64,000 nucleotides of DNA from Anniella stebbinsi. Lineage: Eukaryota; Chordata; Lepidosauria; Squamata; Anniellidae. The stretch covers positions 88,382,609 through 88,446,608 of the forward strand of contig JARDYH010000003.1 in NCBI GenBank assembly GCA_029215795.1, read 5' to 3'. Positions within the stretch are counted from its first letter, which is position 1. Each line of letters starts with the position of its first letter. The translations under genes were made by a program, and so were the position numbers. Positions 22,360-33,898 of the stretch are shown here, in pieces. The notes beneath the pieces are model-generated. The model saw only the letters and a list, made by a program, of their open reading frames with translations. It had not been told where the DNA came from and did no database searches.

Positions 22360-22457
22360 GAGCCTATCTACACGACTGCTTTAAAACAGTTTATAACCAT
22401 TATTAACAGGTTTAAAACTGTTATAAACCATTTTAAAGCAGTCGTGTAGATAGGCTC
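22360..22457. mobile_element. Near-perfect palindromic Harbinger-like MITE, 98 bp
   Basis: GAGCCTATCTACACGACTGC at the left is exactly inverted at the right, and most of the interior pairs too. The flanks are TTA at 22357-22359 and 22458-22460, the TWA-type 3-bp target duplication of PIF/Harbinger elements. A longer relative with TAA flanks is at 60263-60850. Confidence 0.8.
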
Positions 22458-22804
22458 TTAGTCTCCAGTAACTATGCCTTATTATCAAACATTTGCACCC
22501 TATTTTTATAAGGAAATTTGCTTTAATAAAGGAATAAAACCACTCCTACTTAATATTATGCTTTGTAGTATAAAATTATATCTTGTCCTGTGCTTCTCTG
22601 TAATTTTAATGGAGGGTTATCATCATATATGCATTATTTTATTTAACTACTATATTCATATGGAAAACAGCTACCAGATGATAGGAACACATTTAATTAC
22701 ATTATTTTTACAACTGCACTGTTATGCTTGCTTTTTAAAAAAAGATCACTAAAACATGGGTGGGCTGACTTCTGCTATTTGAGCCTACGTTGTTGTTGTT
22801 TTAT

Positions 22805-23105
22805 TAGAAATAACTAGAGGTCGCCAAATCTGTCTGTTTGGCTCTCTAAAAGGTTTGTATTTTTTACTAAGCAAACCTATCAGTTTGTGAATATTTTGAT
22901 TCCATATTAATGTTTGTGTGCATTTTTATAGATATGAATGTTCCTATGCATTTTGTGCCCTATTTTCCCAGCGTGCTCCTTTTGTGATCTGCATCACAAA
23001 ATCTGGAGAAGTTCCAATATGAAAGGCTGATGGCATTCTAGTATTTGTTTGGGAAGTACTAATTAGATCAGTTTATATTAAAATCTGAACCAAACAAATT
23101 TGTCC
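22805..23105. mobile_element. AT-rich MITE, relative of 19142-19532
   Basis: It shows GGTCGCCAAATCTGTCTG at the left and CTGAACCAAACAAATTTGTC with CCCTATCCCT at the right, matching the ends of the 19142 element at many positions. Confidence 0.45.
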
Positions 23106-23369
23106 CCTATCCCTTGAAATGACTATGAAACAAGAATGCATGCTCACAATACCTTCATAATTAATCTCGTGATGATAAGGCATAATTCATCCTTTTTGAA
23201 TGATACTTAATATACACTTTTGCCTAAGAACCACCTCTCTGGATACGACCATGTCCACCTAACGTAGCATTCTTGAGAAGAACCACAGCAATCAGCAGGC
23301 ACTCCAAGGTAATCCAACAAACATTGGCCCATGGACTGCAGTCTACCTTCTGTCTACCTGTAACTAAAA

Positions 23370-24025
23370 TATCATGTGCTTGAATTTAAAATTAGTCTTT
23401 ATGTCGCTGATTTGTTGTTTATTTCAAAGCTCCAGTCATCTAATCTAGCACTCATGAAATTAATTAATACTTCTGACGATCTGACTGGCTATTCAGTTAA
23501 TTGGTCAAAGTCTGAAATTATGCTGATTGGAGAAAATACATCTTCTGTTGTGTTGGCTAGTAGGCAATTTCACTGGTGCCTAGAATTCATTAGCTACATG
23601 GGAATATGTATTCCCAGGGATATAACTTAATTGATTAAACTAAATTTGAATAAACCGATTAATGAAGTTGCACAAGATATAGATGGGGTAAAGTCTGTGG
23701 GGTAAAGTTAACACACTAAAAATGAATATTATACCTTGGATTGTTTATGTTATACATGGGATTCCTTTACTTATACCTGGCAAATATTTCCATAAACTCA
23801 ATGCTTTGTTTTGTAAATTTGGGGGACGAAGGGTTCCACTCCACCATGAATATGTCTGAAACAGATGCAACTTCCAATTAAGGAAGGTGGGTTGGGCTTC
23901 CTGGACCTTTATATCATCAAGCTTATTTATTGACTTGTACTCGATTTTGGTCTTTTCCAGTTTGATTAGATTTTTCAACCTGGTCAATTTTAGAATCCTT
24001 TCATTTGGACTCTCTTTCAAAATGG

Positions 24026-24058
<33 letters not shown>

Positions 24059-25195
24059 GTTCTTGGCATATTAGATTGAACAAATGCAATTCCAGCTGTG
24101 GGAGAGACATAGCATATAGCATCACCTCAATTACAGTTTGATCCATTTTCTCATTCTCAATAGACTTTTAAATCCAGATTTAAAAACTGGAAAGAAAATG
24201 TTTTTGTGGCGGACTTGGACGGATAACTCGATTTTTACCTTGGAATAATTATTGGGTCTGGACGACGAGCTCCTGTCATTTTCTGATTTGCGTGCTGAAT
24301 AAGATTTATCTGCTATGGCTGAATGGCAGTACTTGCAATTGTAACAGTTGTTGGAATCTCTGTTTGGTCAACCACTTTTACAGTTTCAGAGTCTCCATTG
24401 TTATTGGAAACACTTATAGCATCTGATCAGTCATATCAATCTACAATTCCTATATATAAGTACTTGTTATCAGTAAATAAGATACTCAGGGTCTCAGATG
24501 AGAATGGAATAGAGAATTGGGTAACCCTATTCTGCCTAATCAATGGATCGTCGTTTTAGCATCTGTACCTGAAGTATCTCTGTACCTCAGGCTAGGCCTT
24601 ATCCAGCACAAAATCTTGTTTCAGGTTTATTGGACACCACAATGTCTTTTTAATAAGAGTTTGTCTAATTTGCATAATTGTTGGAGATGTAATACACCTA
24701 ATGCTTCTTTTACCTATATGTTTTGCCAGTGTCCAATAGTCGCCTCCTTTTGGGAAGAGTTCATAATATGGATAAACTTTGTATTGGAACAATCTTTAAT
24801 ATTGAATTATGTATATGTCCTCCTAAATTATTTGTCGGTTTCTTTGACGTTAAGGTTTGGTCAGCACAAATGGATTTTCTGAGCCCTTTTGACTGCCAAA
24901 AGACTGGTATTACAGTATTGGATGGACAAAAGCTCACCTCCTATAATGCAATAGATTAAGCATCGAACAAACTATCAGCATTTGAATGGGTGGTATACAG
25001 GCGTCACTCACTAATGGATAAATATATGGGTATTTGGCTTGCTTTTCTTGATGCTTATGCAGAATTTTGTTTTTCATGGAATACTGATATTTTTATGTAT
25101 GTAGTTTTTTGTTTTTTCCCCCTCCATCTTTTCCATTTTCCCCAACAGGATTTTTTTTTAATCACCAAAAAAATTAATAAAAAAGTATTATGCTT
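23370..25195 (+). pseudogene. L1/Tx1-type LINE ORF2 3' part, decayed
   Basis: Several frames together cover the catalytic box and C-terminus of an L1-type ORF2: ISLYVADLLFIS (23388-23425, a damaged YADD), TGYSVNWSKSEIMLIG (about 23485-23535), then IPWIVYVIHGIPLLIPG, and late CWRCNTPNASFTYMFCQCP (24683-24741), the Cys-rich C-terminal motif. Stops and shifts break it throughout. An ATT tract sits inside at 24027-24057. The element ends in A-rich sequence near 25165-25190. Confidence 0.78.
24027..24057. repeat. ATT microsatellite inside L1-type pseudogene
   Basis: About 10 ATT units that interrupt the old LINE frame. Confidence 0.88.
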
Positions 25196-25199
25196 GGAA

Positions 25200-25540
25200 G
25201 TGCATCCACTTACAAGCACATAAGACAGATCAGAAGAAAAGCTTCTATTTCTTTACTCTATTTTCTCAACATTTAAAGCAATCAATATGTGTCTTCCCAC
25301 TTACTCCACATTATGTGAACTGAAGTCAGGAAGGCACAAAAAGAGATGATGTCGCATTATGCATTATACAGAAAAGCACAGGACCTGCTGCTCATGACGC
25401 TTTGTACTGTCTGTTTTGGCCAATGTCTGAGTTCTGTATCTTTTGAGAGTGTTTTAAGATCTCTTTGCTTGGTCTGACTCTGGGTACCAAGTCAATGTCA
25501 GTAAAGAAGCAAGATTCTAATATATGATTAGATGTTTAGT
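25200..25540. other. No supported gene
   Basis: Nothing recognisable. Confidence 0.4.
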
Positions 25541-25541
25541 T

Positions 25542-25675
25542 GAGAGTACAGTCCTATGCACATCTACACTGAAAATGTCCTACAGGTCTCAGCATACCCC
25601 AGCCTACATGGCAGGCTAAGAAATGCTGGGAGTTGTAGGACTTTTTTCTGTCAAAACATGCATAGGATTGTGCCC
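25542..25675. mobile_element. Short palindromic MITE, TGTTTAGACAG family, copy 2
   Basis: CAGTCCTATGCACATCTACA at the left pairs with ACATGCATAGGATTGTGCCC at the right; the centre has CCCAGCCTACATGGCAGGCT and GGGAGTTGTAGGAC. Confidence 0.6.
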
Positions 25676-25835
25676 TTAGAGATGTTTCTTTACGTGTGTA
25701 TTTTTTTTAATGATTGATAACTTTGAGGAGTTTGGAAAGGTGGTATGAGCAACTGACCTTGAAAAAGATACACCATCGAAAGGCTACATAAACAACCCCA
25801 AACGTAATTACCCATAATAAGAAGCCGCAGACTTA

Positions 25836-26182
25836 GGCTGCCTCTACAAGAGGCATTTAAAGCTCTTTGAAGGCGCATATTTTTTTTTTTACCTCTACAA
25901 GAATGGAGTGCAAATCGGGCGTAGAGGCGTGTTTTCTCTCCGATTATGCGCATTATCGAATGCGCGTTAAATAGCGAGTTTTATTTTGCTCCGGCCGTTA
26001 AAGCGCATTTTGACTATGTGAACAAGCGATTCTCCGCATGTCAACAGTTTAAATCGCGTTTCGGTCATCCAGTAATGCGCTTCGCCGCCTCTCGTACAGA
26101 GGTATTAGGCGTAAATGCACTTCTGCGAATATGCGCATAATCGCCTAACCAGGCGTAAAGGCGAATTCTTGTAGATGAGGCC
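25836..26182 (+). mobile_element. CpG-rich MITE with CTCTACAAGA ends, copy 1
   Basis: Left end GGCTGCCTCTACAAGAGG and right end CTTGTAGATGAGGCC are inverted repeats. The flanks are TTA at 25833-25835 and 26183-26185 (3-bp, Harbinger-like). The interior repeats GCGCAT/ATGCGC words at least six times and CGATTATGCGCA near both sides. CpG content is far above the surrounding DNA. Confidence 0.82.
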
Positions 26183-26628
26183 TTAAAATAAAAATTGCTT
26201 TAGCTCCTGGTGAACAATAATATTAAATCATCAAAGTTAAGACTATGGACAGGCCATGCCAAGAAAAATTTAATTATGTACCTACGTATGGTGGATTCTG
26301 AGGGTCAGACAGTCTCTGGGGAGAAAATGATCAGCCCAATTCACAGCTTCAGGAGCACTCTAATGTCACATAAGGTTTTCAGTGAGCATGGGCTTCTCCA
26401 TTCAGTGCAATATCAGGGATAGCTCTACATACGCAATGGGAATGGATATTCCCATAGTTTTCAATGGAAGGACAAAACCATTGCATATTTAGGTTATTTG
26501 AGCTTTCACACACATGAAGAAACTTTGGCGTAGGATTTATAAACTCTATAACTCAAAAGTCAAGGTATCTTACGTGGGTATTCAAGGCAAGGTAAAAGAA
26601 AGCAAAGATTATATACATTGACACTAAT

Positions 26629-26860
26629 GAGGCCATTAGTGGGAAAGGAAGTGGCAGCCAGGCACTTCTCCATCCAGCCAGGCACCTCTCCATCGTGCCT
26701 GGGTCCAGCTCCAGCTGAGAGACCCCACCCTCCTGCTACCAGCTGTCGCTGCTGAGGCCATCAGAGGGAAAGGAAGCGGCAGCCAGGCACCTCTCCATCG
26801 TGCCTGGATCTGTATGAGGCTATTAGAGGGAGACGGAAAGGAAGCAGCTGCTGAACTTTG
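26629..26860. repeat. Imperfect tandem GC-rich repeat
   Basis: A block containing GGGAAAGGAAGTGGCAGCC and AGGCACCTCTCCATC-type words occurs at 26640-26695, again at 26763-26812, and partly at 26825-26850. Its translations are repetitive and not protein-like. Confidence 0.55.
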
Positions 26861-26888
26861 CAACTAAGAATTGAGGACCTGAATTTAT

Positions 26889-27191
26889 TCTTAGAAAGTA
26901 TGAGGAAAAGGCTGGCTAGCCAGATGCTCTGCTCTGGAAATACCTCCAACATTGCACTGCACTGTTGTATTCTATATACCGGGGGAAGGGAGGAGGCAAC
27001 TTGTAGGTCAAAACATCTGGAGGACCACAACTCCCATGTCCTTGCCTGCATAGCCAATGGTGAGGGATAATGGGAGTAGTAGGCCAAAATAACTGGAAGG
27101 CCATACATTGCCCATGCCTGCTATATGCTATACATTTGTTTGTTTGTTTGTTTGTTTCTACTTATGTGTTTGGGTAGAAATTTCTATCCAG
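26889..27191 (+). repeat. Duplicated segment B with empty MITE site
   Basis: It matches 17768-18366 but lacks the MITE. At 27123-27130 it reads ATATGCTA once, where the other copy has ATATACTA on both sides of the insertion. It contains a hAT-type palindrome remnant (26985-27117, AAAACATCTGGAGGACCACA). Confidence 0.82.
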
Positions 27192-27198
27192 TTTTTTT

Positions 27199-27315
27199 AG
27201 ATTGTAAGCCTGTGGGCAGGGACTGTCCTAAGAAATACTTTTGTAAGCCGCCTTGAGAGCCTTTTTTTGGCTAAAGGACGGGATATAAGTGCTAAAATAA
27301 ATAAATAATAATAAT
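27199..27315 (+). mobile_element. LINE 3' end, L2/CR1-like
   Basis: GATTGTAAGCCTGTGGGCAG, then TTGTAAGCCGCCTTGAGAGC and GACGGGATATAAGTG with an AATAAATAAATAATAATAAT tail, the standard ending of an amniote L2/CR1-like LINE. Confidence 0.7.
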
Positions 27316-27387
27316 ATACATTAAAATGTCACTGGATGAAACTGCTTTGCAATTAAAGTACACATTTTTTAGGAAAAGAAAATCCTT

Positions 27388-27580
27388 GGGGGAAAAGCTG
27401 TAGCTCAGGTAGCTGAGCACATGATTTGCATGCAGAAGGTTCCAGGTTCAATCTCCAGGTAGGGCTGGGGAAAAAACACTTCAAATTCTGTCTCAAATTC
27501 TGAAGTGTCAATGTCAGTCAGTACAGTGACTAGACTAGATGGACCAATAGCACAGCTTCCTGTGTCCTTGTTCCTGTGTT
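27388..27580 (+). mobile_element. tRNA-derived SINE
   Basis: The head has an A box (TAGCTCAGGTAGCTGAGC, 27401-27418) and a B box (GGTTCAATCTCC, 27447-27458), so an RNA polymerase III promoter can be read. Then come GGTAGGGCTGGGGAAAA, ACTAGATGGACCAATAG and a CTTCCTGTGTCC tail. The antisense copy at 4690 is the same family. Confidence 0.82.
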
Positions 27581-27599
27581 TTTAAAGTAAGAAACAGGC

Positions 27600-28750
27600 A
27601 ATAAAAATGCACTAAAGTAGCTGAGGTCCACAACAACATTACTGATTAAAATTGTACATAACATAGAAGCATACTATGGTGGTCTGCGCTATCGAATTTT
27701 CAGTGAAGTCATGGACCTTTTATTCATCACAAAAATAAAAGCATTTTAATTAGACAAATAAAATGTTTAAGTTCTTTCTTTGTATGAGAACAGCTGATAG
27801 ACATGGCTTCACATGAAGAATACATAACAACACTATGTCCAGAGCCTTCTCAGGAACATCTTAATCCCAATATTAAAGTATCCAATAAATTAGGAAAAGG
27901 TTTTATTGATCATTCAAAACAGGCAGACTCATGACAAATACAGGCAACAGTAATCATTTGTTTGAAGTTTTCTAATACTGCTGTGATAACAAAGGATGTT
28001 CTGAGCTGCCACCTATCTGGACTACATGAAATCCCTAGCAATCACAAATGTAGCAGCCCCATCCAGCAATAGGACAATTAAATCGACCAGCTAATAAACT
28101 TTCTTAGTCAACTTAAAGTTGTACACATGTACTGCTGTAAAAAGCAGTAAAATTGTCATCATAGATGTTACAAGATCTTCCTATTAAAAGCATTTGCTTC
28201 ACCCTGACTTAGGGTTCCAAACAGGAGACTTTTCCAGCCCTTCCCAAAGATGCCAGGGACTGAAGCTGGAACTTTTTGGATGAAACACTTGTGATCTAGC
28301 ACTGTGATATGGCCCTTTCTAGATCTGCAAGTTTTACAGCTTTCTGAGTAAATTCAGATGTTATGTGAAATGCATTTAGACCACCATAAAGATATCTATG
28401 TTATTGCATTTCTGCACACTGGAAACATTAAAGAAAGTCTGCAATCATCAGGCAGCCTAGCAGAATCTACTTGCCATGAAAAGGATGTGGCTGTAGCTAT
28501 GCCAACTTATACTACACTATGTGCCATGACAGCAACACATATAAAATCTCTCAAAATTATTTGGCAAAGGTAGCGTTCTGCAGTGCAGACTGAAAACCCT
28601 CTAAGAAGCCATTGACAATTATGAACTCCAAAATAAGTGTGAGAAGTAACTAAATATGCAATTGAATGGATAAGCTTGCATTCAGACAGCTACTAAGGCC
28701 ACTCATTTTGTCTATAGTAGAGTTTCAATCAATACCTCCACCTAGACCTT
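27600..28750. other. No supported gene
   Basis: AT-rich intron sequence. No repeat or exon is recognisable. Confidence 0.5.
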
Positions 28751-28753
28751 TCC

Positions 28754-28784
<31 letters not shown>

Positions 28785-30011
28785 TTTATTTATTTATAGC
28801 CCGCCTCTCCCTTCGGATCGAGGCGGGGAACAGCAACAATATAAAACACAAAAATCACAACAGTTAAAATCTTAAAAGCAAGAGAAAAATACAACATTAA
28901 AACATCTTAAAATTCATCTGGATAGGCCTGTCGGAAGAGGAGAGTCTTCATGACTCTCTTAAATTCATGGATACTGTCAATTTGTCTAACCTCCTCCGAC
29001 AGACCATTCCATAGTCTGGGAGAGATGGAAGAGAAGGTCCTCTGGGTAACACCCACCAGCCTAGTTCTGGCTGGCTTGAGTAAATTCTTCCCAGAGGACC
29101 TAAGTGTGCGGGGCAGATTGTACGGGAGAAGGCGATCCCGCAGGTACCCTGGACCCAAACCATGTAGGGCTTTAAAGGTAATAACCAACACTTTATACTT
29201 CGCCTGGAAACTGATTGGCAGCCAATGAAGCGATTTTAAAACTGGTGTGATGTGATCACCCCTAGATGTACCGGTGACCAACCTGGCTGCCATATTTTGA
29301 ACAAGTTGAAGTTTCCAGACTAGGCACAAAGGTAGCCCTATGTACAGCGCATTGCAGAAGTCGAGCCTCGAAGTTACCAGTGCGTGCACTACCGTCTTTA
29401 GGTCTTCCAACTCTAGGAAGGGGCGCAGCTGGCGTATAAGCCGAAGCTGATAGGAGGCACTCCTGGCTGTCGCATCAATCTGAGCTGTCATCTGGAGCGA
29501 CGGATCCAGGAGTACCCCCAAGCTGCGAACACAGTCTTTCAGGGGGGGTGTAACCCCATTCAGAACTGATTGACACACCTCCAAACCCAGGTTGGGGCCT
29601 TTGACAGCAAGCACCTCCGTCTCGTCTGGATTCAGCTTCAGTTTGTTTTTCCTCATCCAGCCCATTACCACCTCCAAGCATTCATTCAGAGGAGACACAC
29701 TATCCTTAGCTGACGATGTTGTCGAAGGCATAGAGAAATATATTTGGGTGTCATCAGCGTATTGATAGCACACCACCCCATGCCTCCGGATGATCTCTCC
29801 CAGCGGTTTCATGTAAATATTAAACAGCATTGGGGAAAGGATAGCACCTTGTGGTACATCACATAGCAGCTCCTTTTTTGAAGAGCAGCTATCCCCAAGC
29901 ATCACCATCTGGAACCTGCCCGAGAGATAGGATCGGAACCACTGAAGCACAGTGCCCCCAATCCCCAATTCTCCCAGGCGCTCCAGAAGGATACCATGGT
30001 CGATGGTATCC
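28754..30011 (-). mobile_element. L2-clade LINE, 5'-truncated, antisense to the window
   Basis: From the right: the element begins abruptly at about 30011 inside RT motif A, runs leftward through the ORF stop at 28907-28909, a 3'UTR with the hairpin at 28800-28827, and an AAT tail at 28754-28784. It lies in the sense orientation of MAGI2. Confidence 0.9.
28907..30011 (-). pseudogene. L2 LINE reverse transcriptase, truncated but open
   Basis: Open for about 368 codons without a stop, starting mid-motif A (DTIDHGILLERL). Then GVPQGAILSPMLFNIYMKPL (motif B), YQYADDTQIYFS (intact catalytic box), WMRKNKLKLNPDETEVL, RSLGVLLDPSLQMTAQID, SRLDFCNALYIGLP, KSLHWLPISFQAKYKVL and a C-terminal LLFRQAYPDEF. 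No endonuclease and no RT motifs 0-2, so non-functional. It appears younger than the 10-11.8 kb L2. Confidence 0.9.
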
Positions 30012-30014
30012 TAT

Positions 30015-31225
30015 ATTACAAAGGCCCCAAAATGTCAAGTTCAACCCTCTTGTGTTCAAAACAAGAAAGTGCATTGCACCAAGGTGCCTGCTGAGGAAAT
30101 CTCATGCAATATGGCTTGGCTAACAATGTAACCAATCATTAAAAACACCAGCTTGCTAAGGACAAAACTGGAGGTACACTCACTTAGACATTACTGAAAT
30201 CTATCAAGCTTATTTCAAAATAAAGAGGTTCAGGGTCAGAGTGTTGTAAAGGATGACACCTAACAAATTTGTATCAATAGAATCAGCTCTTCTAAAGTAA
30301 ATATCCTAGAGACAAAAAGTAATTTTAATATGCCACTCAAACATATAACTGGATGAACTTTTTTTTTTTTACTGTTTGAAAAGCTGGATCTGTACAACCA
30401 CAAATCATTCAAGAAATACTGTTTTGATTTTCTGTATGGCTAAAAGAGTTCAACAAGTTACTGTGAAACAGAATGAAACACTCAGTAATTTCATTTCAAT
30501 AGAGAACCTGCCAACTGTTTTTTAGATCATAAAGAAGAAGAAGAAGAAATATGCTCAAAGACCTTTAAGAACCATATTAGAAGTGGAAATGCTCTACCTA
30601 CACATATCATACTGCGATTTCACTCTGACAGCACTTAGTTCTGAGAGAGAGAAGCCAAAACAGTCACATGGCCCATTCAAGGTCATGATATTTTAATTAA
30701 CTGTCTGCAGCGAAAGAATTTACAGAGAGATCACTGATAAATTTATGCAGAAATTATAACGACTTCATTAACCTTGATCCAAGAAGTCTCATATCAGAAA
30801 GAGTACAAAGTTACAAAAACAGACACTATTTATTGACCATCCTTCTTCATGACGCACATTGTTTGGGATAAAAATCACTGTGAGTAAATTTTATAGATGT
30901 ACTTCAAATAAGGACGAGCCTAGAAACTAAATTGGATTGTATTTTTAAAGGTCCAGTTGACCATATACTATTAAGCAAGGCTTCCTTCTATCACAAAGAT
31001 AAGTTGTGCAACTCTCTCCTTTTGGAGGAATTACCAAGAAACAAAGCCAGTATATAAAACCAACAACTGTGGTAAATATATTCCCTAATCTATGGGCATT
31101 TGCACTGAATGCCTTGTTAATGTAGTTTATATAGAATCTGGTGCCCAGTATCACAGTCTCATGTGATATGCAAGTGACCTATACAATCCCCATACCATAT
31201 CATTGAGCCAAGTATTTTTGAGTTC
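30015..31225. other. No supported gene
   Basis: Intronic DNA with short AT-rich frames and a GAA-rich run near 30534-30548. Nothing else. Confidence 0.5.
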
Positions 31226-31228
31226 CAT

Positions 31229-31627
31229 AGCCTATCCACATTGCCCTTAAAACGACTTATATTCTGTTTAAAAATGTGTTTTTTAAAGTTGTTTCTTTAC
31301 GTGGTAGGACACACTGAGCAGTACTTACATTTCATAGCGACTGCTTCCTCCGTTCTCAAAGCGTTCAGTGGTGTCACGCAGGGTTATTTCTTTGTCTCTT
31401 CTTTCATTTTTGTTTTGCAGGCTGCTTGAGTTATGGAGACAGAAGTGGGCAGGTCAAGCAGCCTGCAAAACAAAAACAAAAGAAGAAGAGACAAAGAATT
31501 AGCCCTGTGTGACACCACTGAATACTTTGAGGGCGGAGGAAGCAGTCACTATGAAACATAAGTACTGCTCAGTGTGTCCTACCACGTAACAGAATGTAAG
31601 TTGTTTTAAGGGCAATGTGGATAGGCT
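31229..31627. mobile_element. Long fold-back element, arms about 174-201 bp
   Basis: Left arm 31229-31429 and right arm 31454-31627 are highly similar inverted copies around a 24-base loop. Ends AGCCTATCCACATTGCCC and its inverse. CAT flanks both sides (31226-31228, 31628-31630), a possible 3-bp target duplication. The left arm has about 27 extra bases near 31268-31295. End words relate it to the GAGCCTATCTACAC elements at 22360 and 60263. Confidence 0.85.
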
Positions 31628-31634
31628 CATAGAT

Positions 31635-33660
31635 AATAATGCACTGCTAGACTAAAAACCAACTCCCAAAAAGTTTAACAACTAGAGAGGGGATGAAGCA
31701 GGATGAAGTGCACATAAACTGGGTGGTGTAATTTACTCCCTTTGAAGGTGCCATCTGAAGGACAGTGCAGAATAGAACCGGTTACTGAGAGGAACATATA
31801 ATCTAATCTAATGCATATGCTACAACATTGGCACAAGATTTCCATATAATCATAAGCAGTTCCAACAATGCACAAAGACACAAGTGATTTTAAAATATAA
31901 TTTCATTCTTTTATGTAGAGGCAAAAGTAATAGCAGTATAACAGTAATTTACCAATAACATTATCTGCCATTCAAATCCATTTACTAAACAACTAAAAAC
32001 TAAGGAATGACTTACATTTATGCTGCATGGAGTCACACACATGAAAATCTCATTGAAGTCAGTAACTATGTGCAGTCAACAGTAATATATGACTGATCCC
32101 CAATTCCCCCCTTTTTTTGCTTTACAATAAACCTTTTCCATGCCTCCATACTTTTTTTTTTTTTTTACCAATACAGAGATCTGACCTACTATCTTTAGGA
32201 CTGCACTGTATATCCAGTTTAATGCGCAAAAAATAAGGACATAATAGTTTTAAAGGTTTGACCTTACTATATAAGACACAGCTGTATAATTTCAAATGCC
32301 TGATTCAAAATTTGGATCAGATCCATCATCTGAGGCATGCAAAAAGACAGAAATCAAAAGATAGAAGTCAAACAGAATATCTAAGCTTTGCCATTGGAAG
32401 ATGAATGTTAGGGGTTAGATGAGACAAGCTATCCCTTATCCTTTCCCATTACAATGATTATTTCTTTATCATTCAACTTTATATAAGTTAGTAGTATACA
32501 CACTGCACAGAATATGAATAATTACAGTTTAGCACTATTTACCATACAATGAATTTCTGAGAACATGTCCACAGTAGAAACTCAATCCAGTTGAACTACC
32601 ATAGTTTTCCCTGTGGAACCTTAGAAATTGTTATTTAACAGCTCAGTTCTATGCATGCCTTCTTCTCTAAGCCCATTAAACTTAGTGGGGCTTACCCCTA
32701 GGTAATGTATATAGGACTGCAGCCTAGGATCTCTAGGGAACTCTTAAGTGAATTCATAACAACCACACAAAACTACAATTACCAGGCCTCCACAGATGAA
32801 GCCATTACAGTTAAACTTTGTATAACCTGCATGTTCGTAGTGTAGTTTATGTTTGTAGTTTAGAGAAGCACCGAAGAGCCCTCTCATTCTGCAATTGTCA
32901 GTCTTTAGAGATTAACAGAATGTATATTTATTCCAATACAGATACCGTTTTATTATTAAGTTTCCGGTTTGTTTTTTCTTTCTTTCTTTGTTTAGGGCTC
33001 TAAGACCTGAGGCCAGTTTTCCAATTATATGTTTGACAGACATTGATTTTATATAATTAACAACTGCCACTTATTCCCACAGGGTGGCTGTTTTACTGTC
33101 TTCCCTCAGGTACTTTAGGTCTATTTAGGAATAGGAAGGACCAGACACCTTACCTTATCTACTAACATTCCCTTCTCTGATATCAACACAGTTAAAGATT
33201 TATTAACATGAGTTTAGCTTTTGTGCCAAAGTACACTAGTTTCATTAAGTGAAGTATAATAACATAGCTCCATAACCGCAGCTCCATCCCTGCAACAAGC
33301 AACATTTATGAGCTAGGCTTTCATTGAAGCTTGCAGATGTTGGGCTCCTTAAATGCTCTTTTATTGCAAGCTTTCTGTTGCAACCTTCCATTGCAGTCCC
33401 TATTTTCTTTGAAGGTAGAGTCAGAAAGATAATACCAAAACGAAACTATAAGGAAAGGAAGGAGGGAAAACAAACGAAGCATGTTTAATCCTGTTTCCCC
33501 ACTGCCACGATTTTCCCTGACGTTTAAGCACAACTTTCTGTCCTTAAAACAAAAACAAAAAAAACTGAAGACAAGGGTCAATGACACAGTTTTAGTATGT
33601 CACAAGCCTTTATTTTCAACCGGAAAAAAACCCCTCCATTTATTTTTGCAGAGGTGAAAA
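31635..33660. other. No supported gene
   Basis: An old repeat scrap (TTCTATGCATGCC ... AGGACTGCAGCC) lies at 32645-32730. No exon is visible up to the CpG island. Confidence 0.5.
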
Positions 33661-33759
33661 GCTCAAAGTGGTCAAGAGCTTAGCAAGCAGCAGCAAGCCA
33701 CAGCCTTTGGCGGGAACACGCCCCTCGTATTATGTAGATCCAGGGGAAAACCCACCTTC

Positions 33760-33860
33760 TAAACTAAGCCCCGCCCCGCCCCTCGCCCCGCCCTCCTATT
33801 CGCTGAAGATCCACACTCAGAATAAAAACTATCATCCCAAGCGATTGGAACGGGCTCTAT
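33760..33860 (+). promoter_or_regulatory. GC-box and CCAAT cluster, candidate second promoter in intron 1
   Basis: Seen: a dense run of GC boxes (CCCCGCCCCGCCCC-type, 33768-33793), a CTATTCGCTG motif just after it, and an ATTGG (inverted CCAAT) in GCGATTGGAACG at 33841-33852. About 45 bases further on is a strong Kozak ATG on the plus strand. SP1 and NF-Y pairs at this spacing are typical of CpG promoters. It lies about 1 kb inside MAGI2 intron 1 and could drive an antisense transcript, an alternative MAGI2 transcript, or nothing. Confidence 0.45.
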
Positions 33861-33898
33861 TGCATGTTGCGGCTTCCTAGCACAGACTGGTCCCCACC

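Noticed and set aside
26636..27108. Minus-strand frames rich in repeated WRGAWL-like residues.
   Set aside because: Generated by the imperfect tandem DNA repeat at 26629-26860.
27388..27460. Possible tRNA gene, because A and B boxes are present.
   Set aside because: No paired acceptor or anticodon arm, and the sequence continues into a SINE body and tail.
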